Positions 53,236-61,922 are shown, counted from the first letter of the stretch. The stretch is DNA of 64,000 nucleotides from Hymenobacter daecheongensis DSM 21074 (GCF_900141805.1 NZ_FQYN01000001.1:372001-436000), one strand, 5' to 3'. Notes: generated by a model from the letters alone, not told the origin. Translations and numbers: made by a program.

Positions 53236-53455
53236 CCAAGAAGCCGCGTTGCGGCGGCAGGTTTATAGCCACACCTTCGTGGAAGAAAGAAAGCCGCGTA
53301 GCGGCGGCAGGTTTGTAGCATTGAGGTAGCAGAAAGAACTAAGCCGCGTAGCGGTGACAGAACCGCTCGAACGACTCTGTCACCGCTACGCGGCTTGGTT
53401 CCACTTGCTTATGCTGATTCTACAAACCTGTCGCCGCTACGCGGCTTCTTGGCTA
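53233..53455. repeat. nested palindromic repeat, left of aspA
   Basis: The outer arms TAGCCAAGAAGCCGCG... (53233) and the reverse complement ending CTTCTTGGCTA (53455) enclose an additional direct copy (AGCCGCGTAGCGGCGGCAGG) and an inner near-perfect palindrome at 53341-53396 (AAGCCGCGTAGCGGTGACAG ... CTACGCGGCTT). It contains the stop codon of the DUF5686 gene and fills most of the 318-nt gap before aspA. Confidence 0.92.
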
Positions 53456-53553
53456 TAAAAGCCCCATGCCAACGCCTGCTCAGCGCTGCCGCAATGCCCC
53501 CGCCGGGTAGTTTTCCGTACAACTCCCACCACCCTATTCCCGACCGCACTTCT

Positions 53554-54960
53554 ATGACTGCATCCCGACTGGAACACGATTTTTTGGGCGAGCGCGCCAT
53601 TCCTGAGCAGGCCTATTACGGCATCCAGACGCTGCGGGCGCTCGAAAACTTCAACATCACGGGCATTCCCATCAAGGCGGAGCCGCTGTTTGTGCAGGCG
53701 CTGGCCTACGTGAAAAAGGCCGCCGCTATGGCCAACCGCGACCTAGGCGTGCTCGACCCTACGCTGGCCGAGTTCATCATGCAGGCTTGCGACCGGGTGA
53801 TTTCCGGCGAGTTGGACGGCGAGTTCCTAACCGACATGATTCAGGGCGGCGCGGGCACTTCCGTGAACATGAACGCCAACGAGGTGATTGCCAACGTGGC
53901 CCTGGAGCTGATGGGCAAGCCGAAGGGCCAGTACGAGTTTTGCCACCCCAACAACCATATCAACTGCTCGCAGAGCACCAACGACGCCTACCCCACGGCC
54001 TTCCGCATCGCCCTCATCAACAAGCTGGTAGGCTACAGCCAAACCCTGGGCGAGCTGGCCGACGCCTTCGCCGCCAAGGGCGACGAGTTCCGCGACGTGC
54101 TCAAGATGGGCCGTACCCAGCTGCAGGATGCCGTGCCCATGAGCATGGGCGACGAGTTCCGGGCTTTTGCTACCAACCTGCGCGAGGAGCTGCTGCGCAT
54201 TGCCGACAGTCGCGGCCTGATCAGCGAAATCAACATGGGCGCAACCGCCATCGGCACCAGGGTGAATGCTCCGGCCGGCTACGCCGAACTGGTGACGGAG
54301 CACCTGCGCACCGTTACGGGCCTCGATCTGAGCCTGGCCGGCGACCTGATTGAGGCCACCTACGACACGGGGGCCTACGTGCAGCTGTCCGGGGTGCTGA
54401 AGCGCACAGCCGTGAAGCTCTCCAAGATCTGCAATGATCTGCGCCTGCTTTCGTCGGGGCCGCGCTGCGGTATCAACGAAATCAACCTGCCGGCCCTGCA
54501 GCCGGGCTCCAGCATTATGCCCGGCAAGGTGAACCCCGTGGTGCCGGAGGTAGTGAACCAGACCGCCTTCTACGTCATTGGGGCCGATCTGACGGTGACG
54601 ATGGCCGCCGAGGCCGGCCAGCTGCAGCTGAACGTGATGGAGCCCGTGATTTCCTTCGCCCTGTTCACCTCCATTTCCTACATGACCAACGCTTGCCGCA
54701 CCTTGCGCGAGAAGTGCGTGCTGGGCATCACGGCCAACAAGGAGCACGCCGAAAACCTGGTGCGCAACAGCATCGGCATCGTTACCCAGCTCAACCCAGT
54801 GCTGGGCTACGAAACCAGCGCCGAAATAGCGAAGGAAGCCCTGCGCACCGGCAAATCGGTCCACGACATTGCCGTGACCGAGCGCCAGCTACTCACGCAA
54901 GCTAAGTGGGACGAGATTTTCACCTTTGAAAACCTGATCCGGCCGGGCTTCATTCAGTAA
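53554..54960 (+). CDS. aspA: aspartate ammonia-lyase
   Basis: 468 residues, the family length. It releases ammonia from aspartate to give fumarate. Motifs: LEHDFLGERAIPEQAYYGIQ, MIQGGAGTSVNMNANEVIAN, HPNNHINCSQSTNDAYPTAF, VLKMGRTQLQDAVPMSMGDE and the signature loop GSSIMPGKVNPVVPEV with the catalytic Ser. EINMGATAIGTRVNAP and AAEAGQLQLNVMEPVI are also typical, and the overall pattern favours aspartase over fumarase. ATG at 53554; upstream in-frame codons are repeat-derived. Nested palindromes stand on both sides, isolating it from neighbouring transcripts. Confidence 0.93.
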   Translation: MTASRLEHDFLGERAIPEQAYYGIQTLRALENFNITGIPIKAEPLFVQALAYVKKAAAMANRDLGVLDPTLAEFIMQACDRVISGELDGEFLTDMIQGGAGTSVNMNANEVIANVALELMGKPKGQYEFCHPNNHINCSQSTNDAYPTAFRIALINKLVGYSQTLGELADAFAAKGDEFRDVLKMGRTQLQDAVPMSMGDEFRAFATNLREELLRIADSRGLISEINMGATAIGTRVNAPAGYAELVTEHLRTVTGLDLSLAGDLIEATYDTGAYVQLSGVLKRTAVKLSKICNDLRLLSSGPRCGINEINLPALQPGSSIMPGKVNPVVPEVVNQTAFYVIGADLTVTMAAEAGQLQLNVMEPVISFALFTSISYMTNACRTLREKCVLGITANKEHAENLVRNSIGIVTQLNPVLGYETSAEIAKEALRTGKSVHDIAVTERQLLTQAKWDEIFTFENLIRPGFIQ

Positions 54961-55005
54961 GTGGAAAGCCCCACCATTCGCACGCCGTTTTGCCCCAAAA
55001 GCGAA

Positions 55006-55161
55006 TAAGCCGCAGCGCGGCGACAGGTTTGTAGCACCGCGTAAGCAAGAAAAATAAAGCCGCGTAGCGGTGACAGAGTCGTTCGAGCGGTTCTGTCACG
55101 GCTACGCGGCTTGGTTCTTTTACTGGTTCGGTTTCTACAAACCTGTCGCCGCTATGCGGCT
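55006..55161. repeat. nested palindromic repeat, right of aspA
   Basis: Same family as 53233-53455: outer arms AAGCCGCAGCGCGGCGACAG and the reverse complement ending at 55161, with an inner palindrome at 55056-55112. The 26-nt core of the inner palindrome (GACAGAGTCGTT...) is the exact reverse complement of the core on the left side. Confidence 0.92.
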
Positions 55162-55176
55162 GTTCCTTCTGCGGGG

Positions 55177-55737
55177 TTAGCTGGCGCTTTCTTCCGGCAC
55201 CACCGGCTCTACGGTCCGCGCGAAACCGGGGCGGCCGTCGGGGGCAGTGGGGGCGGGTTCGAAGCCGTTGCGTAGCAGCACCTGCTGCGAGGCAATATTA
55301 TCGGGCTGAGTGTAAGCCATGAGCCGGCGCACCATGCCGGTTTGGGCGGCGTGAGTTATCAGTCCGGCCACCAGCTCGGTGCCCAAGCCTTGACCGCGCC
55401 AGTCAGTAGAGATGGAATAGCCGATTTCGGCGGTGCCGCTAGCATCGGGTGGGCCCAGGAAACCGCCCGCGCCGATGAGCGTGGCGGGATTGTTAGGGGT
55501 GACTTTGCGGATGGCGTACCAGCCGTACCAGCCCGCCGCTACGCGCCCGCCGGCCGTTAGCTGCTCCAGAAAATACTCGGCCGCTGAGCGGTCATATTCG
55601 CCGGGGGGCCAGTCGGCGGGCATTTCCGCGCCCAGCAGCACGGGGAAGTAGCGGGGTTTTTGCAGCTCGGCAATGAGCAGCGCCCGGCTGGCAGCAATGA
55701 GCGTGAGGCGAGGCGTGTGGGCAATAAGCGGAATCAT
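55177..55737 (-). CDS. GNAT family N-acetyltransferase (RimJ/RimL-like)
   Basis: 186 residues. IPLIAHTPRLTLIAASRALL at the start and EIGYSISTDWRGQGLGTELV with the acetyl-CoA-binding RGQGLG loop, then AYTQPDNIASQQVLLRNGFE, are typical of the RimJ/RimL/YjdG type. An insert-like YDRSAAEYFLEQLTAGGRVA segment lies between. The substrate cannot be predicted. ATG at 55737; a TTG at 55749 is the only longer option. Confidence 0.9.
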   Translation of the reverse strand: MIPLIAHTPRLTLIAASRALLIAELQKPRYFPVLLGAEMPADWPPGEYDRSAAEYFLEQLTAGGRVAAGWYGWYAIRKVTPNNPATLIGAGGFLGPPDASGTAEIGYSISTDWRGQGLGTELVAGLITHAAQTGMVRRLMAYTQPDNIASQQVLLRNGFEPAPTAPDGRPGFARTVEPVVPEESAS

Positions 55738-55857
55738 ATCAGCAGGCAAATAGAGTGGAGGGCAGACAACGGCAAGCGCGCCCGTTCTGGCAGCGGCAAA
55801 AATAGCCGGATTCGCCGCGAGGATGCTGCCGCTTGGCCGAATCCCGCGCCCCGCGGC

Positions 55858-57153
55858 TTACCAGGAGCCGCTGTTGTTGCTGTCGTCGTCGAAGCCCCCG
55901 CCGCCGGTGTCATCCGACGCGGAATCGTCGTAGGAGCCGCTGTCGTCGGAAGAGAAGTAATCGGGGTCGGAGTCGTTCGGGGCGGCCTCCTCGGAAAAAT
56001 AGTCGGGCTCAGTCTCCTGAGTCGCGTCAGGCTCAGTATTTAAAGCCGAAAAACCACCCCCACCGGCGGCTCCGGCCGCGCCGGCAGCGCCTGTGCCCAG
56101 GTTGGCAGCCGGGTTATCGGGGTGAGGTAGCGGGGTAGTATCGGGGGCATCCTGGCCGTGGGCCATGCGGTTGCCCAAATACGCGCCGGCTGCGGCGGCC
56201 GCGCCCGTCATCAGAATGCCGCCCATACCGCTGCCCATGCCCGCGCCACCGACGCGGTTGGGCAGAAAATCAGGGCCGGCTGGCCCGGCCGAACCGCGGC
56301 CGTAGCTGCCGGCGGGGCCAGTAGGCTGGCCGGGGGCGCTGGCCGGGCCAGACCGAAAATCGGGAGCCGGTGCCACCGGAGCCGCTGCCCGCCGCCGAAA
56401 CAGACGCACCAGCAGCCACACCACCCCGCCCACCAGCAGCGCCCCCAGCGCCATTGCCCCCAGGCCCAGGCCCGGCGAGGCCGGCTCCGACGCCGGCGGC
56501 ACGGCCGCCGAGGGTGAAAACGGCTCTGAGGCCGGCTCCGGCGCGGCAGCCACCGCCGGCGGCTCCGGACTCTGCTCGGCGGCCGACGCGGCGGCTTCCG
56601 GACCAGCGGCGGGCAGAGGCGCGGCGGCGGTGGCGGCAGTTTTTCGCAGCGGTTTTGAGTCCGGATTGGCGGCCAGCAGCAGCGTATTAAGCCCCGCCCG
56701 CAGGCCCGCAAAGTAGCGGCCCTGCCGGAAGCCGGGGGTCATTTTTTCATTGATAACGCGGCTGGTCAGCTCCGGCGTGATAGCCTCGCGCAGCCCACGC
56801 CCGGTCTGAATGGCTACCTCATGCTCTTGGGCGGCTACCAGAATTACCAGGCCGTTGTCTTTGCCGCGCTGCCCCACGCCCCAGCTCTGGCCGAGGGCGC
56901 GGGCGTAGTCAGCCACGGGGCGGCCGCCCAGCGTGGGCACCGTCAGCACCACCACCTGGGTGCCGGTACTGGAGGCATAGCGGCGCAGGCCCTTTTCCAG
57001 GCTCCCGGCTTCTTCTGCGCTCAGCAGCTTAGCCTGGTCATTGATGAACTGGAAAGGAACGGGGCGCGGCGGCAGGCTCCCGGTCTGGGCATTGGCCGGG
57101 CAGCTCAGGCCCACCAGCAACGAAAACAGCGCGAAAAACAGAAAGCGGGGCAT
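55858..57153 (-). CDS. TPM-domain secreted/membrane protein with Gly-rich acidic tail
   Basis: 431 residues. Signal peptide (FLFFALFSLLVGLSCPANAQ), then a TPM domain (about 35-160): VPFQFINDQAKLLSAEEAGS, GTQVVVLTVPTLGGRPVADY, GQSWGVGQRGKDNGLVILVA, IQTGRGLREAITPEL. A Pro/Ala-rich linker leads to one membrane helix (LGLGAMALGALLVGGVVWLL, about 230-250) and a Gly-rich stretch. The tail is dominated by Asp/Ser/Gly (DDSGSYDDSASDDTGGGGFD). TPM proteins are linked to photosystem repair in plants and have phosphatase activity in some cases; the bacterial role is unknown. The helix orients the tail to the cytoplasm if the signal is cleaved. Confidence 0.88.
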   Translation of the reverse strand: MPRFLFFALFSLLVGLSCPANAQTGSLPPRPVPFQFINDQAKLLSAEEAGSLEKGLRRYASSTGTQVVVLTVPTLGGRPVADYARALGQSWGVGQRGKDNGLVILVAAQEHEVAIQTGRGLREAITPELTSRVINEKMTPGFRQGRYFAGLRAGLNTLLLAANPDSKPLRKTAATAAAPLPAAGPEAAASAAEQSPEPPAVAAAPEPASEPFSPSAAVPPASEPASPGLGLGAMALGALLVGGVVWLLVRLFRRRAAAPVAPAPDFRSGPASAPGQPTGPAGSYGRGSAGPAGPDFLPNRVGGAGMGSGMGGILMTGAAAAAGAYLGNRMAHGQDAPDTTPLPHPDNPAANLGTGAAGAAGAAGGGGFSALNTEPDATQETEPDYFSEEAAPNDSDPDYFSSDDSGSYDDSASDDTGGGGFDDDSNNSGSW

Positions 57154-57233
57154 GGTACAGGCAATGTGGTGAGGAAGGCAAGCAGCCTGCTTCTACGGGC
57201 CCAGCGCCCAAATGGCTGCTATGCCCGCGCCCC

Positions 57234-57944
57234 CTACAGCACGCCCGACAGGATATTAATGCTCAGGGCCAGAATAGCGGTATTAAAGCCGAAGGCCAGC
57301 ATGCTATGAAACAGCACCAGTCGCCGCATCCGCAGCGAGGTAAGCATCACATCGGAGGTTTGGGCCGTCATGCCAATTACGAAGGCGAAGTAGGCAAAAT
57401 CCCAGTAGGAAGTGGGCTCATCGCCGGAAAATACCAGCCCCGCCGACTGGTGGCCGGCCCCCAAGCCTTGCTGCTGCTGATGAAAGTAGGTGTGCGCATA
57501 GTGCAGCGCAAACAGCGTGTGCAGCAGGCACCACGTAGTCATCACGGCCGCCACCGATACCAGAATGTGCTCGATGCGCTCCTCCTGCACCATTTCGTGC
57601 AGGCCGCGCAGCATCAGCATCACCGCCAGCAAGCTGATGGTGGTGCCGATAAACGTGAGCGTCAGCAGCAGAATCCAGGTGCGGTCGGGGTGCATCAGCA
57701 GCGCCCGACGACGCATATCGGCCGTGCTGCTCCGGAAGATGGTGAGCCAGCTCAGCAGCAGCACGCTGAGCACGAAGCCGTCCCAGCCCATAATCAGACG
57801 TGTAAGGAGCCTGAAATCCAGCGGGGCCAGCTGGTAGCAGAGGCTCCCGACCCCAGCCGCCAGCACCAGCTGGAGCATACGGGCCAGCAGTCCTGGGCGC
57901 ATTAAGCTGGGAACGGGGGCAGGCGAGGCAGTAGAAATAGCCAT
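57234..57944 (-). CDS. DUF1345 membrane protein
   Basis: 236 residues with five or six membrane helices. FVLSVLLLSWLTIFRSS, TWILLLTLTFIGTTISLLAV, MTTWCLLHTLFALHYAHTYF and the family signature PTSYWDFAYFAFVIGMTAQT with SDVMLTSLRMRRLVLFHSML are seen. DUF1345 proteins have no assigned function. It lies 80 nt upstream of the TPM gene on the same strand and may share its transcript. Confidence 0.9.
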   Translation of the reverse strand: MAISTASPAPVPSLMRPGLLARMLQLVLAAGVGSLCYQLAPLDFRLLTRLIMGWDGFVLSVLLLSWLTIFRSSTADMRRRALLMHPDRTWILLLTLTFIGTTISLLAVMLMLRGLHEMVQEERIEHILVSVAAVMTTWCLLHTLFALHYAHTYFHQQQQGLGAGHQSAGLVFSGDEPTSYWDFAYFAFVIGMTAQTSDVMLTSLRMRRLVLFHSMLAFGFNTAILALSINILSGVL

Positions 57945-58028
57945 GGCGCAAGCGGTCAGATGAAGGACTGAAGTTAAGAAAATATCATGTTAACACTATG
58001 TACCTGAACCCATTCCACGCTCCACCCG

Positions 58029-58619
58029 CTAAAGCCCTGCTTTGGCTCCCGCGCCCCACACTACTATTTCGGTGAGCCGCAGCCGGCAGTTGGAGGCCCG
58101 GCTGATGGCGTACAGGTCGTTGGTGCTCCACTCCGAATAAAGCACCTGCCGGAAGCCCTGCCCCGGCTCCCGCACCCGCACCACCCGCAGGCTGGCACAC
58201 GCCCCCAGCCGCACCGCCGACGACCACCAGTAGTAGCCCTGTGGGTAGCGGCCGGTGCGGACGCTGCGCACAAAAAACGCCCGCCCCGCGGTATAATTCA
58301 CGAAGCCGCCCACGGCCAGCGGCTGCACCCACGCCCGCTCGCCCAGCTCCAGGCGCGGGCGCGGGGCCACGTAGGTGGCTTTGGCCGTGAAAATAAATAG
58401 TGGCCGGCTGCCGAGCGCGCGGGGCACGTAGCCCACCAGCAGCTCGGGCTCCAGCCGCTGCCGCCCGCCCCACCAGCCGCCCCCCACGGCCACCAGCCCC
58501 AGGCCGCCCCCCACCTGCACGGTCAGAAACGGGCCCTGGCCGGATGGCTGGGCTATTGCGGGCCCGGCGGCAAGGCAGGCGCACAGACCCCACAAACCAG
58601 GCTTAGCGCACGTCCGCAT
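58029..58619 (-). CDS. secreted beta-rich protein, unknown
   Basis: 196 residues. A signal peptide (GLWGLCACLAAGPAIAQ) is followed by alternating hydrophobic strands (FLTVQVGGGLGLVAVGGGWW, EPELLVGYVPRALGSRPLFI, WVQPLAVGGFVNYTAGRAFF, GYYWWSSAVRLGACASLRVV), which suggests a small outer membrane barrel or lipocalin-like fold. No family was recognised. Its ATG overlaps the end of the metallophosphoesterase gene by 17 nt, so it is co-translated with it. Confidence 0.75.
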   Translation of the reverse strand: MRTCAKPGLWGLCACLAAGPAIAQPSGQGPFLTVQVGGGLGLVAVGGGWWGGRQRLEPELLVGYVPRALGSRPLFIFTAKATYVAPRPRLELGERAWVQPLAVGGFVNYTAGRAFFVRSVRTGRYPQGYYWWSSAVRLGACASLRVVRVREPGQGFRQVLYSEWSTNDLYAISRASNCRLRLTEIVVWGAGAKAGL

Positions 58620-59436
58620 AGGTCACGGTTTCGAGGTGAAACTGCCGCTGCCGGCCCCAAAGGGAGACAATCTGGTAGCGGCGCTTGCCGAAGCTGTAGC
58701 CGGTGAGGTAGGAAAGGCCATCCTGAAAAGGCTGCTGGGCCGAGAAGCGGTGCACGTGCCCGGCCAGGTGCAGCACCACCCGCGGACTAGCCCGCAGCGC
58801 CGCCGCATACGGCAATACCAGCCGGGGGTCAAAATCGGAATCGGTGGGGGGCACGTGGCACACGACTACCTGCCGCCGGGTGCCGGCCGTGTCGGCGAGC
58901 CGGGCGCGGAGCCAGGCCACGTTGGGCACGGTGCCGGGGAAGCCGTATTCGCGGCTGTTGGTATCGAGCAGCACAAACCGGGTGCCGCCATACTCGAAGC
59001 TGTAGTTCAGAGGACCGTAGATGCGCTGGTAGTTCAGGCGGCCGTTGGCTACCTGGTCGTGGTTGCCTATCACGGTCAGGTAGGGCACGCGCAGGTGGCG
59101 TAGGCGGTGGTGCAGCCAGCGCATCTCGCGCGGCAGGCCGAAGTCGGTGAGGTCGCCGGCAAGGAGCACGAAGTGGATGCCGCGCTGCTGGTTCACGCTG
59201 CGCACGAAGGCCTCGGCCTCGTCGTAGAAGCGCTGCGAATCGCCGATAAACACGAAGCGCAGGGTATCGGCGGGGGCCGGCGGGGGCGTTTGGTATAGGC
59301 GCGTCAGGTTTTGGGCGGTCAGGTTTCGCTCGGCCGGGGGCACCCAGGTTTGGTTGGGGCTGAACTCCAGCGCGGCGCACCCGCCCAGCAGCAAAGGCAA
59401 CAACACATAGCGCAAGCCGCCGACCCCAGGTATCAT
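58603..59436 (-). CDS. metallophosphoesterase lipoprotein
   Basis: 277 residues. The signal peptide has a lipobox LLGGC (Cys about 20; LLPLLLGGCAALEF). Calcineurin-like motifs: FVFIGDSQRF (a variant of the usual GDxH), LLAGDLTDFG, IGNHDQV, VVCHVPP and LAGHVHRFS. It should hydrolyse a phosphoester at the cell envelope using two metals. The Gln in place of the first-motif His is a departure that may alter metal binding. It overlaps the following beta-rich protein gene by 17 nt. Confidence 0.9.
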   Translation of the reverse strand: MIPGVGGLRYVLLPLLLGGCAALEFSPNQTWVPPAERNLTAQNLTRLYQTPPPAPADTLRFVFIGDSQRFYDEAEAFVRSVNQQRGIHFVLLAGDLTDFGLPREMRWLHHRLRHLRVPYLTVIGNHDQVANGRLNYQRIYGPLNYSFEYGGTRFVLLDTNSREYGFPGTVPNVAWLRARLADTAGTRRQVVVCHVPPTDSDFDPRLVLPYAAALRASPRVVLHLAGHVHRFSAQQPFQDGLSYLTGYSFGKRRYQIVSLWGRQRQFHLETVTYADVR

Positions 59437-59660
59437 AGCGCTGCCGGACCAGACCGTGGTAAACCCCGTGGAAAATACCAGAAGTTGAATATACGCAGGA
59501 GCCTGCTCATTTTCCAGCCGGGCTTGGGCTTACTCTGGCCTGCTGGCCAATCGAACGGCGAAGATCATCCTGGCGTACTATTTGCCCGGAAAAGTACCTG
59601 GCCTACTGGCTTCTTTCCGCCTTTTCCTTTTCCCTTCTTCCCTTTTTCGCCTCCGTAGTT

Positions 59661-59915
59661 ATGCTAAAAGCCTTTCCCGCTGCCGTGCTGCTCACCGTGG
59701 CCGCCCTGGGCCTGAGTGCCGCCCCGGCCCACGCTCAGATCAACATCAATATCGGTCGCCCGGCCCCGCAATACGTGGTGGTGCGCGAGACCCGGCCGGT
59801 GAAGAAGTACAAAGCGCCCAAGTACAAGAAGGGCGCGGTGCTGTTGGTGCCGGCCGGCCCCGTCTACTACGAGCCCCGTGGCCACGGGCACGGCCGGGGC
59901 AGAGGCCGCCACTAG
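59661..59915 (+). CDS. small secreted basic protein
   Basis: 84 residues. A signal peptide (LKAFPAAVLLTVAALGLSAA ... HAQ) leaves a mature part of about 58 residues rich in Lys, Arg, Pro and Tyr (VKKYKAPKYKKGAVLLVPAG) and ending in a His/Gly/Arg tail (GHGHGRGRGRH), which might bind metal. No family was recognised. A terminator follows after 25 nt, so it is a single-gene transcript. Confidence 0.8.
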   Translation: MLKAFPAAVLLTVAALGLSAAPAHAQININIGRPAPQYVVVRETRPVKKYKAPKYKKGAVLLVPAGPVYYEPRGHGHGRGRGRH

Positions 59916-59940
59916 TTGCTCAGTTCTTCCAATGCCTTTG

Positions 59941-59971
59941 AAAGCTTCCACCCCGGTGGAAGCTTTTTTTA
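59941..59971 (+). terminator. intrinsic terminator after the small basic protein gene
   Basis: AAAGCTTCCACC, a 2-nt loop, GGTGGAAGCTTTTTTT at 59941-59971: a 12-bp perfect stem with a T tract. Confidence 0.95.
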
Positions 59972-60275
59972 TGCGCGCCACGGCGGACCGTCAGCTCGGC
60001 GGCCGCCTGCTTGAGCTGCTTCGGCGGCGACTCCGCGGCGACTCAAAATACCTTTGGGAACCGCAGGGCAGCAAAACCGGACGCTCTGCCCGCGACCGGA
60101 CACTATTTCGGCGGCATCATTAGCCCTGCTTTACGCTAAATACCTGACTTACATTGCCCTTACCTCGCTGGCACGGCGCTTGGCAGATTAGCTACTAAAC
60201 CGGGGCCCCGTGTCCGTTTGTGCACAATGGCCGGCTCCGGCGGTACGCATCTGCCACCTTCTTCTTTTTACCGCC
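59972..60275. other. intergenic region without recognised gene
   Basis: About 300 nt between the terminator and the next secreted protein gene. It contains a GC-rich first half with short open frames that have no family character and no clear promoter motif. I see nothing else in it. Confidence 0.5.
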
Positions 60276-60698
60276 ATGAACTACCCATTTGCTCCCGCCC
60301 TCCGCTTCGTTGTTCGTCCGCTGGCCCTGGCCGGCCTGCTGCTTGGGCTGGCGGCCCGTCCGGCCCAGGCCCAGCAGACCACGCCCGTAACCGTGACCAG
60401 CGCCGATGCCACCAGCATCCGGCTCCGCATCGATAATGCCGCCCACCGCCCCGGCCGGGTGCAGGTGCTGAGCCGGCGCAGCGGGCAGGTGCTGTTCGAC
60501 GAAACCTTTGCCGCGCCCGCCTACGGGCACCGCTTCAACTTCCGCGACCTAGCCGCCGGGCGCTACGTGCTGCTGGTGCAAACCGGCGGCCGCCACTACC
60601 GCTACACCTTCCAGACGGAGCAAAACCCGGCCGGGGCAGGCATCACGCTCCGGATGCTGCGCACCCAGGGCCCCGAGCTGCTGGCCGCCGCGCGCTAA
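60276..60698 (+). CDS. small secreted beta-sandwich protein, unknown
   Basis: 140 residues from ATG 60276. The signal peptide (LALAGLLLGLAARPAQAQQ) is followed by a short domain (SIRLRIDNAAHRPGRVQVLS, GQVLFDETFAAPAYGHRFNF, DLAAGRYVLLVQTGGRHYRY) that resembles the Ig-like strand pattern of T9SS sorting domains (DLAAGRYVLLV). It is not followed by the usual KT/K end, so it is more likely a free periplasmic domain. Function unknown. Confidence 0.78.
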   Translation: MNYPFAPALRFVVRPLALAGLLLGLAARPAQAQQTTPVTVTSADATSIRLRIDNAAHRPGRVQVLSRRSGQVLFDETFAAPAYGHRFNFRDLAAGRYVLLVQTGGRHYRYTFQTEQNPAGAGITLRMLRTQGPELLAAAR

Positions 60699-60749
60699 GG
60701 ATGGGCATTGCCGGGCTGGGCCTTCGCCTCTTCTGGCTCCATCTGGCGC

Positions 60750-60926
60750 GAGTTTAGCGCCGCGTAACTCGTGCCGGTTTATGCCGGGAGGCTGCGCCTC
60801 CCCCGCCCGAACGAACCGCGCCGCTCAGATTTCTTCGGGCGGCGCGGTTTCGGTTTGCCGCTGACGCGGCAGTGGAGGTACAAACTCCACGTTATGGCTG
60901 GTCACGAGTTACACTGCGCTAAACTC
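60750..60926. repeat. palindromic repeat before the AT-rich gene
   Basis: The outer arms GAGTTTAGCGC plus GTAACTCGTG (60750-60773) and CACGAGTTAC plus GCGCTAAACTC (60903-60926) are inverted copies. Inside is a hairpin AACCGCGCCGC/GCGGCGCGGTT (60814-60849) and a short one near 60788 (GGGAGGC/GCCTCCC). It separates GC-rich genome from the AT-rich gene that follows. Confidence 0.85.
60814..60849. terminator. GC-rich hairpin within the repeat, possible terminator
   Basis: AACCGCGCCGC (60814-60824), a 14-nt loop, GCGGCGCGGTT (60839-60849) and a short T run. It may serve as the terminator for the secreted protein gene, and in the other direction for the AT-rich gene. Confidence 0.5.
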
Positions 60927-60944
60927 GTCGTGGTAGTTGGGACC

Positions 60945-61763
60945 TCATTCTTTCTGCAATCTTGGTAGGCCCATCTCCTTAAACGATTTTAGCCTTAAGC
61001 TCAATACTGGTATTTCGTCCTTCGCAATCAACAATTTCATTTTGTTATCTGGCGATAGAAAGGCGTAATTATCCCCAAGTATCCCAAGAAATTTCAGCCT
61101 TTTATAATGCACTTTTTGAACTTGCTCATTAGTCAATTCAATATATGAACTTGACTTGCCTTTAATTATTGACAATGCGTTTTCTCTACCACTTAAAAGA
61201 GCAGACCAGCTGTAAGTTAAAAAGAAAAATACAAGATACCCTCGAGTAAATTTGCCACCTATAAAACCAAAAAGCTCGTTTACGCTTATATGCATTGCAA
61301 GACATATTATAAAAATCAGGATGAGCCAAACATTGTAATCCTCTATATTATTATAGCTTGTATGGGATGCAAAGAATAAGCCAATTATCAAAAAGCCAAA
61401 TAAGCTAATATTCTCTATCTTGAGCAGGTTTATACGAAATCTGCGTTTCATTTCAGCCCAAGAAATAGGCTTTTCTTCACTCTCACTCATTGTGTATGGC
61501 GTAAGTATACTATTCATCGAATCAGCATTTTTGTTTTCATAAAATTTTCTGATGACAAATGGCGCAAGATTAATTATTTGCAGTAAAAATCCAGGTGTAA
61601 ATTTAGGAAATACAATGTATGCCAAGTTTTTAACAAGCCCTTCAATTGATAAATATGCCAGTCCATTCAGTTCAAATGTAGACCAATATGCATATTCATA
61701 AAGCGCAGATATAAAAACTGATATTGACAAAGTAATCCATGGCCATTTTTCCTTTAATCCCAT
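60945..61763 (-). CDS. AT-rich gene for a membrane protein of unknown function
   Basis: 272 residues with four or five membrane helices (WITLSISVFISALYEYAYWS, FLLQIINLAPFVI, ISLFGFLIIGLFFASHTSY, VWLILIFIICLAMHISVNEL, GYLVFFFLTYSWSALLSG) and a cytoplasmic C-terminal part of about 80 residues (LTNEQVQKVHYKRLKFLGIL). No family was recognised. GC content is about one third, against over 60 percent in most of the window, and codons are AT-ending, so it is very probably acquired. It lies directly beyond the duplicated nrdA tail. Confidence 0.8.
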   Translation of the reverse strand: MGLKEKWPWITLSISVFISALYEYAYWSTFELNGLAYLSIEGLVKNLAYIVFPKFTPGFLLQIINLAPFVIRKFYENKNADSMNSILTPYTMSESEEKPISWAEMKRRFRINLLKIENISLFGFLIIGLFFASHTSYNNIEDYNVWLILIFIICLAMHISVNELFGFIGGKFTRGYLVFFFLTYSWSALLSGRENALSIIKGKSSSYIELTNEQVQKVHYKRLKFLGILGDNYAFLSPDNKMKLLIAKDEIPVLSLRLKSFKEMGLPRLQKE

Positions 61764-61814
61764 ATTTTTATTAATTAATCACTTTAAAAACAATGCCTGT
61801 ATTTTGAATTATTC

Positions 61815-61916
61815 TTACGAATCGCAAGCCTCGCAAGCATCCGGATTATCCAGCGAGCAGACCATATCCAAGGCGTTCTGGGCCGATACGGCCAGCCGCT
61901 CTAGGGTTTCGGCGGC
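61815..61916 (-). pseudogene. second copy of the nrdA 3' end (102 nt)
   Basis: Reading on the minus strand it gives AAETLERLAVSAQNALDMVC then [13 protein letters not shown] and a stop. It aligns without gaps with the last 33 codons and stop of nrdA (62668-62769), about 89 percent identical. It has no gene body in front; the small gene at 61923 stops just before it. It marks the far boundary of an inserted or duplicated segment. Confidence 0.92.
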
Positions 61917-61922
61917 TTATTG

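Noticed and set aside
53233..55161. CRISPR-like array formed by the repeated AAGCCGCGTAGCGG units around aspA.
   Set aside because: Units are few, in both orientations and not separated by equal unique spacers; they form nested palindromes. No cas genes are present.
53233..55161. aspA as cargo of a composite transposon.
   Set aside because: No transposase and no defined IS ends; the flanking elements are only palindromic repeats. Kept as a speculation in the findings only.
59878..60123. Small open frame after the basic protein gene (81 codons).
   Set aside because: It overlaps the preceding gene's end and the terminator and has arbitrary composition; no start context or family.
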